Below, piece by piece: positions 26,141-33,390 of a DNA stretch of 35,179 bases. Source of the stretch: an uncultured Caulobacterales bacterium (GTDB lineage: Bacteria; Pseudomonadota; Alphaproteobacteria; Caulobacterales; Caulobacteraceae). A program made the translations under genes and the position numbers. The stretch's first letter is position 1. Every line of letters begins with the position of its first letter. Below the pieces are notes generated by a model. It was not told the DNA's origin. It did no database searches and worked only from the letters and a program-made list of their open reading frames with translations. The stretch covers positions 1 through 35,179 of the forward strand of contig CAIUZX010000078.1 of the NCBI GenBank assembly GCA_903903715.1. Direction: 5' to 3'.

Positions 26141-26843
26141 GGGGTGTTCCTGCAGCGGGACCTTGCGCCAGAGCGCGCTCCGCCTTCAAAGGGGAGATCA
26201 GGCGCGCATAGTTTGCATCGAACAGGTCGAAGAGCGCGGGATCAGTGCCGCGATACCAGGCGATGGCCGCAGCCTGACTGAATTCGGGGTTGTCGGAGCC
26301 GAACACGACCTTCGACCGGATACGCGGCTCTGCGAGGGCGTGTCGGATCAGGCGGCTGACGCCGATATCAAGATCTGGCTGGCCGGTCACGCAGCCGAAG
26401 ATCTCCTGGGTGGCGGAGAAGTCCACGAAGGCGTTCGGGCTGTAACGCACGACCTGCAGCATCTCGTGAATGTCGTAGCCCCCGCCGTGGGTCAGCAGGA
26501 AATGGCGGTCCCGGAATCTCGCAAGCAGATGGAAGAAGTCGACCGGCTTCCAGACGAACTTGTAAAATGTGTCCAGCACCACGACCTTCGACGCCGAACC
26601 CGCCAGATACGCAGCGATCTGGTCCGGAGTGAAGCCGTTCCGGCGGCAGTGAATGTAGATGATGTCGCTGTCGGCATGGCGCTTGTCAGCGGTCAGATAG
26701 GGCGCGACGACAAACGTCTCGCCGTAAGGCTGGGCCTTGTGCCAGTCGTAGGGATGGCCTTCCGGAACCGGCGGGTCTCCTTCGACCGACAGGATCAGGC
26801 CGCCGTGCTGAGCCTCGACGATATGGGCGTGGACGTCGATCAT
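26133..26843 (-). CDS. Small amidohydrolase-family metal-dependent protein
   Basis: 236 residues, short for the amidohydrolase-2 (ACMSD-like) TIM-barrel family, which usually has about 280-330. It keeps the metal-site signatures: MIDVHAHI (HxH) at the very N-terminus, a His in LLTHGGGYDIHEM, and the Asp of VFGSDNPEF. SRLIRHALAEPRIRSKVVFGSDNP is the usual end of such barrels. Family members hydrolyse lactones or cyclic amides or decarboxylate acids; the substrate here is unknown. It is translated 5 bp after the oxygenase gene and overlaps aminotransferase B by 8 bp. Amidohydrolases are rare in glycan operons; it may trim a lactam, lactone or carboxyl group of the cluster's unusual sugar, which is speculation. 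Confidence 0.78.
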   Translation of the reverse strand: MIDVHAHIVEAQHGGLILSVEGDPPVPEGHPYDWHKAQPYGETFVVAPYLTADKRHADSDIIYIHCRRNGFTPDQIAAYLAGSASKVVVLDTFYKFVWKPVDFFHLLARFRDRHFLLTHGGGYDIHEMLQVVRYSPNAFVDFSATQEIFGCVTGQPDLDIGVSRLIRHALAEPRIRSKVVFGSDNPEFSQAAAIAWYRGTDPALFDLFDANYARLISPLKAERALAQGPAAGTPHV

Positions 26844-26848
26844 CGCGC

Positions 26849-27628
26849 TCAGTCCTTGAGAGGCCGCAGTCCGCCCCGGTCGAACACACCCGTCAGCGCC
26901 ACGGCGCGGCCGGACATGGCGTTGGCGTTGAAGGGGGTCTCTGGATCGATATCCGCGACACCGTGCACGCTCTGACCGTCCCAGATGACCACGTCGCCGG
27001 AGCGGCCCCCGAGCTCGAGATCGTGGATCTCCCCGTTACGCTCGACATAGACGCCGCCGGAATGGAAATCCACGCCGCGTTCCGTCAACTGAAGGCTGAG
27101 CTGCAGGTAGGCCACATCATCGCCCGTGACGTCTCCGAACACGGTGGCGCCTCTACGGTCCCTGTGCGCCGACATGAAGCCGCCGCCGGCGGGATAGAAA
27201 TGGATGCGGCAGGCGTTGAAGTGATCGGGCGCAAGACTTTCGTCGGTCAGGACCTCTCGCCCAATTACCGTGTCCCGCAGTGCGATCAGGGTTCTGAAGT
27301 CATTGTGGAGCTCGAAGATGTCCTCATCAAACAGCGGATTGTAGATGTTGATCATGAAGCGGGAGATGCCGGCCTGGGACTGGTTGGCGACGCCGATGCC
27401 CCACTTGCTGACATTCCGCCGAATCTCGTCCGGTGTGACGCCGGAGGAGGCGCGGTGCTGCGTCGTGTTGATGTAGGAGAGAATGCCCGAAAGTCGGCTC
27501 CGGATACGGTCTCGGTCGTACAGGCCGCGAACGCTCGCGTAACCTCTGACCCGAATGGCGTCCTGAATCTCGCCGCGGAGGGCTGCGACCTCCTCGACCG
27601 ACGTCGCGTGAAACACGGTTGCGCTCAT
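26849..27628 (-). CDS. Fe(II)/2-oxoglutarate-dependent oxygenase-like protein
   Basis: 259 residues. The candidate 2-His-1-carboxylate triad is His155 and Asp157 (FMSAHRDRRG) with His222 (WDGQSVHGV), and Arg241 (SGRAVALTGVF) sits where the 2-oxoglutarate-binding Arg/Lys usually lies. Between them are strands of a jelly roll (VAYLQLSLQLTERGVDFHSGGVYV, GDVVIWDG). It probably hydroxylates or oxidises an intermediate or the finished sugar. Its start overlaps the SDR gene's stop by 4 bp (ATGA) and 5 bp separate it from the amidohydrolase gene. The exact family (PhyH-like or other cupin oxygenase) is uncertain, and the substrate is unknown. Confidence 0.75.
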   Translation of the reverse strand: MSATVFHATSVEEVAALRGEIQDAIRVRGYASVRGLYDRDRIRSRLSGILSYINTTQHRASSGVTPDEIRRNVSKWGIGVANQSQAGISRFMINIYNPLFDEDIFELHNDFRTLIALRDTVIGREVLTDESLAPDHFNACRIHFYPAGGGFMSAHRDRRGATVFGDVTGDDVAYLQLSLQLTERGVDFHSGGVYVERNGEIHDLELGGRSGDVVIWDGQSVHGVADIDPETPFNANAMSGRAVALTGVFDRGGLRPLKD

Positions 27629-28524
27629 TCCGGGCTCACTGGCGTGAGGGCGACGGCGGCGGGAAGGAGGTCAGAGCAGCCTTGCTCGAAGCTTCGAAAC
27701 GTCACGTCGGGCATTTTCGTCAACCTCAAGGTGGGGTCGAAATGGCGGTGCGTCACGGGGTTCTGGCGCGGCGAGCCGTGAATAGTCGGCTCCGGTTCGA
27801 GTCGAAACGCCAGATGCTCTGCAACGGCGCGGAAGGAGAGGGATTGTCCCAGCGCAACATTCAATATTCCGGAAGTCCGGCGCATGGCGCAGCTCAGGAC
27901 GACCCTGGCGAGATCCTCGACGTGCACATGGTCGCGCATTTCCTCGCCGTTTCCGAACAGCGATATCTCGCCCGATTTCACCGCGTCTCGCGCGAAGCGG
28001 TTCGGTCCGTAGCTGTTGTGCGGGTCGCCTGCGCCATATAGTGCGCTCGGCCGCAGGATCGCCAGCGGGGTGGCGCCCGCGATGGACTGCACCATGGCTT
28101 CTCGGGCGACATGCATGGCGCCGTGCAGGCTGCTAGCGTCTGTGGGGGAGGTCTCGGTGACGAACGTCGCCTCGCCATAGACCGCGTCGGACGAAATGTA
28201 GATCAGGTGCGACGCCGGAGACCGCCTCCAGGCGGCGCAGACGACCTGCGCCATGATGACGTTCTCGACCATCATTTCCGAGGTCTTCGCCGGCGCGCGG
28301 GCGGCTGCGAACACGACCGTGTCGGACGGTCTGCAGAGCCCGCCAAGCTGCTCGTCGGCGTCAGCGGCGGACAGATCGACATCGGCGCGGCCCAAGGCCA
28401 GAACGTCGACGCCCTCGGACCTGGCGGCGCTGATCACATGTCGGCCGACAAAGCCCGCGGCGCCGATGACCACCAGCCGTTGAGGTTTCACGGGCTGCTC
28501 AAGTTGATGCGTCAAAGGGGGCAT
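27625..28524 (-). CDS. NAD-dependent epimerase/dehydratase-like SDR with altered active site
   Basis: 299 residues. The NAD-binding motif GAAGFVGRH lies at about 21-29, VVFAAARAP is the next strand, and YISSDAVYGE is the usual Ser strand (Ser111/112). The catalytic Y-x-x-x-K should follow, but the sequence reads SSLHGAMHVARE: His134 replaces Tyr and His138 replaces Lys (cac ... cat in the DNA). LRPSALYGAGDPHNSYGPNRF and HVEDLARVV confirm the extended SDR fold. Either it is a special subfamily that uses other residues, or it binds without turnover. It begins 9 bp after the UGD-like gene and overlaps the oxygenase gene by 4 bp, in the middle of the glycan operon. Confidence 0.88.
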   Translation of the reverse strand: MPPLTHQLEQPVKPQRLVVIGAAGFVGRHVISAARSEGVDVLALGRADVDLSAADADEQLGGLCRPSDTVVFAAARAPAKTSEMMVENVIMAQVVCAAWRRSPASHLIYISSDAVYGEATFVTETSPTDASSLHGAMHVAREAMVQSIAGATPLAILRPSALYGAGDPHNSYGPNRFARDAVKSGEISLFGNGEEMRDHVHVEDLARVVLSCAMRRTSGILNVALGQSLSFRAVAEHLAFRLEPEPTIHGSPRQNPVTHRHFDPTLRLTKMPDVTFRSFEQGCSDLLPAAVALTPVSPE

Positions 28525-28533
28525 GGTGCGCCT

Positions 28534-29814
28534 TCACGATCCAGAGGGGTGGCCAAGTCGGCGATAGTCGAAACCGGCGCGTGCGAAGGCGCGCTCATCG
28601 AGCAGGCCGTAGGGGTCAAGCAGTAGCCGCGCTTGTGTCCAGCCCGCGAGCTGATCGGCCGTTATGGTCGCGTAGTCCGGCCAGGGAGTCATGATCGCGA
28701 CGGCGGCGGTGGACTGACAGGCCGCTTCCACGGTCGCGCAGATGGTCAGTCGCTCAGGCGGATCGGGGATCGCACTCACGACAGGATCATGCGCCGACAC
28801 CAGGCGCGGGCCCAGATTGCGGAGAAGCTCCACCCCCGGGGAGTTGCGGATGGAGGCGGTGTTTTCCTTGTAGGCGAGGCCGAGGATGGCGACCGGCGCG
28901 TCCGCTTCAAGGCCTGCCGAATGGACCTGTCGCAGCGCCCATCCCCGACGGTATGCGGACGCCCGTGTCCAGCAGGTGGTCAGTCCGCTCTCCACGCCGT
29001 GTTCACCCGCGAGCTTCTCGATCGTGGCGATGTCGCGCCCGAGATTGCTGCCGCCAAAGCCGAGGCCAGGGGTCAGATAGGCGGACGGGCCGATCCGTGC
29101 GTCGAGTCTGAGGGCCGGAACGATCTCGCTCCACTGCGCGCCCGTCTCCGCGGCGAGGTCGGCCAGCATTCCCGTGGTGCTAAGGCTCGACACCAGAAAA
29201 GCGTTGATGGCGATCTTGGTCAGCTCCGCGCTTTCAGCGCGCATCGTCAGAACCGGACAATCGAAGGCCTGCAGATAGGCCTGGTAGGCATTCGGCAGAG
29301 GCCTGTCCGTGTCGAGCTGACCGACGATCAGCCGTTCCGGATGCAGCGCCCGGGCCATCGCCCGTCCGAAGATGAGCGTCTCAACTTGATAGCCGATGTT
29401 TTCGCCGCCGAGATCACGGGCAAGGCCACGCGTGAAGCCGGGCGGAACCTGGCTCAGGATCACCATGATGGCGCCCGGCTTCAGGTGCGGGAAGACGTGT
29501 TCAGCTAATGTGCGGATGGGGTTGAGGTCGCTGGTGTCGTCCTCCAGGGTCGGAACATCCTCCGCCACAAAGACCACGTCGCATTGGGCGATATCGTGCA
29601 ATGCCGCAGACAGTTTGAGGTTCGGGTGTCGCAAGGCCTCGGGCAGGCCCGGCTCCTCGATGGAGAGACGTCCCGCCCGGATGGCCTCGACCCGCTGATC
29701 GTCAGAGTCATAGGCCACTGTCTCGAAGCCCTTTGCGGCGCACGCCGCAGCGGTGCACAGCCCCAGGTGTGTCAGGCCGCAAATTCCTATGGTGGGGAGG
29801 TCCGACAGCATCAT
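28534..29814 (-). CDS. UDP-glucose/GDP-mannose dehydrogenase-like protein without catalytic Cys
   Basis: 426 residues from ATG 29814, which overlaps the preceding stop by 4 bp; the track start (29865) lies inside the previous gene. The three-domain UGD layout is visible: GICGLTHLGLCTAAACAAKG (NAD), SQVPPGFTRG, AELTKIAINAF (central domain) and LGLAYKENTASIRNSP (C-terminal domain). The usual GFGGSCFxKD is GFGGSNLGRD here, so Asn257 replaces the catalytic Cys and Arg260 the Lys. The usual PEFLREG is also gone (TLIFGRA). The classical two-step oxidation to a uronic acid through a Cys thiohemiacetal is therefore unlikely. It may oxidise once, or have lost activity. Operon neighbours are a Gfo/Idh oxidoreductase and the altered SDR. 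Confidence 0.88.
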   Translation of the reverse strand: MMLSDLPTIGICGLTHLGLCTAAACAAKGFETVAYDSDDQRVEAIRAGRLSIEEPGLPEALRHPNLKLSAALHDIAQCDVVFVAEDVPTLEDDTSDLNPIRTLAEHVFPHLKPGAIMVILSQVPPGFTRGLARDLGGENIGYQVETLIFGRAMARALHPERLIVGQLDTDRPLPNAYQAYLQAFDCPVLTMRAESAELTKIAINAFLVSSLSTTGMLADLAAETGAQWSEIVPALRLDARIGPSAYLTPGLGFGGSNLGRDIATIEKLAGEHGVESGLTTCWTRASAYRRGWALRQVHSAGLEADAPVAILGLAYKENTASIRNSPGVELLRNLGPRLVSAHDPVVSAIPDPPERLTICATVEAACQSTAAVAIMTPWPDYATITADQLAGWTQARLLLDPYGLLDERAFARAGFDYRRLGHPSGS

Positions 29815-30758
29815 AGGGGCGTCCCGGCCTGGCCGCTGATGTTCGCCAACTCCCGCTCGATCCACAGGTCATCCACGAGGGGCTCCGGCCTATTCTCGCT
29901 CAGGCTGTGGCACAGGTCTTTGAAGTGCGCGTATTCCAAGGACCAGGTCGGATCCTCCTGAGTCAGGGTCACCTCGGTCTCCGTCGGGCGGCCGCTGGGC
30001 AGGATACGGGTCCGGTGGATGAAGGACGAGGGGCCCCATTTGCAAAGGGAACGGATGTGGGCGCTGCCCTTGTCTGCGAAGACGTCCGCCGAGAAGTCGT
30101 TGCGCCAGGAGATCAACGACATTTCGAGCTCGACGTCCGGCGCGCCTGCGCCCGCCAGCACCACATTGTCGAACGCCTTGGTCTCGAAGGACGAGGCGCG
30201 GACGAGTTTGAAGTCCCACCGTGCTTCATCGCCGAACCAGAAGCGGAGCGTGTCCAGGAGGTGGCTGCCGAGGTCCGGCAGCACGCCGCTGTTGCGATCG
30301 CGCCAGGGACTGTCTGCGACCAGACGCGCCGTACCGTTTCCGTAGAAGAGGCGGAGGCTGTAGACCTGCCCCAGCGCTCCCGAAGCCAGAAGATCCCGCA
30401 TGCGGATGAAGTGCGGCTCGAAGCGATGGTTATAGGCAGTGTAGAGCACGGCGTCTGTCGCCTTCGCCGTCCGGGCCAGGGCCTGATAGGCGGCGTCCTC
30501 TCCCAACATGAGCGGCTTTTCGACGAGGACATGCTTTCCGGCCGCCAGCAAACTCTGCAGCAATTCGGGCTTGGCGTGGTCCGGCGTGCAGACAGCCGCG
30601 GCGTCGATCAGGTCCAGATCCAGGTCTTCGATCGCGCGAAGGTCCGCGTCCGACGCGACCGGATCGATGGTCGCGGCCAAGTCTGCGCCGGCGATGCGCG
30701 CGCGCTTGCGTCCCTGGACCCCCAGGCCGAAGATCGCCAGACGGAGCGGTGCGCTCAT
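29811..30758 (-). CDS. Gfo/Idh/MocA family oxidoreductase
   Basis: 315 residues from ATG 30758 (MSAPLRLAIFGLGVQGRKRA). The track start at 31073 lies inside the upstream gene. NAD(P) binding motif GLGVQG is followed by AAVCTPDHAKPEL, the catalytic EKPLML (Lys81), TAYNHRFEPHF and PDLGSHLLDTL with Asp162 and His166, which act in hydride transfer. Such enzymes oxidise ring hydroxyls of sugars, cyclitols or NDP-uronic acids. In the WbpA/WbpB/WbpE pathway, a UGD-family enzyme, a Gfo/Idh enzyme and a DegT aminotransferase act in sequence; the same three families occur here but the UGD-like member lacks its Cys. It overlaps the kinase gene before it and the UGD-like gene after it by 4 bp each. Confidence 0.92.
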   Translation of the reverse strand: MSAPLRLAIFGLGVQGRKRARIAGADLAATIDPVASDADLRAIEDLDLDLIDAAAVCTPDHAKPELLQSLLAAGKHVLVEKPLMLGEDAAYQALARTAKATDAVLYTAYNHRFEPHFIRMRDLLASGALGQVYSLRLFYGNGTARLVADSPWRDRNSGVLPDLGSHLLDTLRFWFGDEARWDFKLVRASSFETKAFDNVVLAGAGAPDVELEMSLISWRNDFSADVFADKGSAHIRSLCKWGPSSFIHRTRILPSGRPTETEVTLTQEDPTWSLEYAHFKDLCHSLSENRPEPLVDDLWIERELANISGQAGTPL

Positions 30759-32317
30759 CCGACGAAGCACCGGTCTTTGATCTGCGCGCATTTGGCGCGG
30801 AGTTGTTCGAGGGACACCGGAATGTTTCCGTCCAGCTCGCATTCGACGGCTGCGGCGAAGCTTCCGAGGATGCCTGCGATCACGCAATTGCCGGTGGCGC
30901 GGAGCGCCAGGGCGGAATAAGCGAGCAGGGCGTCTCCCGAGCCGACGGCGTCGACCACACGATCTGTGAAACTGTCGAGCACCACGAAGCTCGATCCGAT
31001 ATCGCCCGGAGGGTTTGCCGGACGAAACACGATCACCCCGCGCTCCCCGAGCTTCAGGAGCAGGTGCCGGCATCGCGCCGCTTCATATAGGCGGCTGCCG
31101 AGGGGGCGGATGACGGTGTCCTGATCGCCCATGGCGAACCGCGCCTCCCGCTCATTGGGCGTGATCAGGTCGAAGTCCTTGAAATCGAGGATATTGCCCC
31201 AGCGGCTGGAGACCTGGCTGTCGGCGACCTTCAAAGCTCCTGGCGGGATCGAAGCGATGATCGCGTCCGTAGTCGGCGCGCTGAACACGCCATGACGGAA
31301 GTCGCTGAGGATAACGAGGTCGGCGTCTGTGGTGGAGAGGTTGGCGCAGATCTCGCGGCGAATGCGGTCCGAGATGGCCCGATTGTCCAGCTTGTCGATC
31401 TTCAGCATGCGATAGTCGCCGACCACGACCGCGTTCTTCTGCGTCGTCGGTCGGGTCGGGTCCGTCACGGCCTTGAGCCGGACGCCCGCGCTGGCGAGAT
31501 CGTTCCGGACCAACTCCGCGAGCGCGTCATCGCCCAGGACCGTCGACAGAGTGACCTCGGCGCCGGCGGTCTGCAGGTGCTTGGCGACCACGCCCGCGCC
31601 GCCGACATAGTGCACTTCGTCCTCATAGCGGACACTGAAAGTCGGTGTCTTGCCGTTGGCGCCGATCAGCGTGGTGCGGGTTTGTGTGTCGACGATCACG
31701 TCGCCCACGACGTGCACCTTCAGGCCGGACAGCGCATCAAGGCTTCGATCAAGGTCCTCGAAGGTGATCCCTTCGTTTTCCATGACCACCATGAGCTTCT
31801 CATTCGAGATGTTCGGCGGCATGGAGTCGATGATGCGGGAGGACGAGTACACCACGTCCCCCGGTGTAAACACCATCTCCCCGCCATAGCTTTCGACGGC
31901 TTCCATTTCCGCAGCGGTCTTGGGGTGCACGCCGCCCTTTGCGTATTCATAGCCTTTGACGAAGTAGTCCGGCTGAATGATGCGGATGTTTTCCAGCGGA
32001 TCAGCATTCGGATCGACGGTGACAAAGTCGACCATCTGGAGAGCCGCGAGATTCAATGCCCGAAGGTCATGGGGCACGTAGGGCCTGATGTTCGCCTTCT
32101 GGATATGGTGATCTGCGGTGATACCGACGACAAGCAAGTCGCCGCGCTCACGCGCATAAAGCAGGTGCCGGATATGGCCTGGATGAACAATATCAAATGT
32201 TCCATGACACATCACCACCCTGCGGTCGCGAGGGCGGTCTCCGATCAGCGCTCTAATCTCAGCAGCTGACTTGACCTTCTCAGCATAAACCTTGCCGAAC
32301 AGATTGCTGGCGGTCAT
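30755..32317 (-). CDS. Bifunctional nucleotidyltransferase / PfkB sugar kinase (HldE-like, reversed domain order)
   Basis: 520 residues. The N-terminal part is a nucleotidyltransferase of the RfaE-C/TagD type with HxGH (VMCHGTFDIVHPGHIRHL, residues about 37-52) and YFVKGYEYAKGG. From about 197 onward it is a PfkB kinase: VHVVGDVIVD, GGAGVVAKHLQTAGA, LVILSDFRHG and the catalytic base Asp462 in VVDAVGSGDALLAY. In HldE of enteric bacteria the kinase comes first and the nucleotidyltransferase second, so the order is swapped here. It probably phosphorylates a sugar or heptose-like phosphate and activates it as an NDP-sugar; which nucleotide (ADP, CDP or other) cannot be told. GGAG stands 5 bases before the ATG. 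It is the first gene of the operon and shares a 185-bp divergent region with the RmlD-like gene. Confidence 0.9.
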   Translation of the reverse strand: MTASNLFGKVYAEKVKSAAEIRALIGDRPRDRRVVMCHGTFDIVHPGHIRHLLYARERGDLLVVGITADHHIQKANIRPYVPHDLRALNLAALQMVDFVTVDPNADPLENIRIIQPDYFVKGYEYAKGGVHPKTAAEMEAVESYGGEMVFTPGDVVYSSSRIIDSMPPNISNEKLMVVMENEGITFEDLDRSLDALSGLKVHVVGDVIVDTQTRTTLIGANGKTPTFSVRYEDEVHYVGGAGVVAKHLQTAGAEVTLSTVLGDDALAELVRNDLASAGVRLKAVTDPTRPTTQKNAVVVGDYRMLKIDKLDNRAISDRIRREICANLSTTDADLVILSDFRHGVFSAPTTDAIIASIPPGALKVADSQVSSRWGNILDFKDFDLITPNEREARFAMGDQDTVIRPLGSRLYEAARCRHLLLKLGERGVIVFRPANPPGDIGSSFVVLDSFTDRVVDAVGSGDALLAYSALALRATGNCVIAGILGSFAAAVECELDGNIPVSLEQLRAKCAQIKDRCFVG

Positions 32318-32502
32318 TCCGACTCCGTAAACTCGCCGCCTGCGCCGCGCCGAATTCCGTTCCTCTCGGGGCGCGAGTCAGTGACCATGTGTGATCATAG
32401 TGTTTTGGGCCTGCTTCGCACGCGTTCTTTTGGCGCGAAGGGGACTCATGCCGGTCCTGTCGGTTGACTGAGGCGGCATTGAAAAAGGCGCAGGTTTTCG
32501 GC

Positions 32503-33390
32503 ATGACGATCCTACTCATTGGCGCTACCGGGATGCTGGGATCGGCCTTGCGAGCGCAGGCGTTCCCTGGCGAGGTCATGTCAACCTGGCGCGAGCGCCC
32601 ATTGCCCCACGGTATTCGCTTTGACGCTAAGGAGGACGATCCGCGGCGCCTTCTGAGCGGTCTGCAAGGTCGGCCGAGTCACGCTGTGCTGCTGTTTGGC
32701 CAGACGCAGATCGACGCCTGCGCGCGGGATCCTGCGGGCTCTCGGGACGTGAACGTGTCGGCGATGATCCGCCTGCTCACGTGTCTGAAGTCTGAGGGGA
32801 TCACGCCGGTCTACTGCTCCACCGACGGCGTGTTCGACGGCGGCGGCCGGGACCTGCGAGAAGATGCGCCGCCCAACCCAATACTCGAATACGGTCGCCA
32901 GAAGGCCGAGATGGAAGCCTTCATCGCCTCGGAGTTCGCCGGGCGACCCCACCTGATCCTGAGGTACGCAAAGCTGGTTGGCCTCGAGACAGGGCGGCGA
33001 AATCTCCTCGGCGAATGGGTGGATGACCTCGAGCGTGGGCGCGAGATCCGGCTTGCCAAAGACCAATACTTTTCTCCAGCGTCTCTGGCCGACGCTGCGA
33101 AGGCGACGCTGGAATGCGCGCGTCGGGATCTGACCGGGATCTATCATGTCGGCGGGCCTGAGCGGCTCTCGAGGATCGAGATCTTCGAGATTGTCAGACG
33201 GGTCTACGAACGCCTCCAAGAGGTGACGTCCGTCGTGACCTATTGCCGACTGAACGACCTACCCTTTCTCGAGCCGAGGCCGCTGGACGCCTCCATCAAC
33301 TCGGAGAAACTGTATCAGGCGATCGGTCGTCGCTTTGCCAGCGTCGCCGAGCTCTGCGAGTGCGAAATGCCGATCCGGCTCCGGATCTAG
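32503..33390 (+). CDS. RmlD-like SDR (dTDP-4-dehydrorhamnose reductase-like)
   Basis: 295 residues from ATG 32503 (MTILLIGATGMLGSAL); the track start at 32464 is a TTG with no support. NAD-binding GATGMLG is followed by YCSTDGVFDGGG, which equals STDYVFDG of RmlD with Tyr changed to Gly, and YGRQKAEMEAF with an intact Tyr-x-x-x-Lys. LRYAKLVGL and YHVGGPERLSRIEI complete the fold. It probably reduces a keto-sugar nucleotide; calling the substrate dTDP-4-keto-rhamnose would be a guess. It is divergent from the glycan operon, and its stop overlaps the stop of the convergent GT61 gene by 3 bp (CTAG). Confidence 0.88.
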   Translation: MTILLIGATGMLGSALRAQAFPGEVMSTWRERPLPHGIRFDAKEDDPRRLLSGLQGRPSHAVLLFGQTQIDACARDPAGSRDVNVSAMIRLLTCLKSEGITPVYCSTDGVFDGGGRDLREDAPPNPILEYGRQKAEMEAFIASEFAGRPHLILRYAKLVGLETGRRNLLGEWVDDLERGREIRLAKDQYFSPASLADAAKATLECARRDLTGIYHVGGPERLSRIEIFEIVRRVYERLQEVTSVVTYCRLNDLPFLEPRPLDASINSEKLYQAIGRRFASVAELCECEMPIRLRI

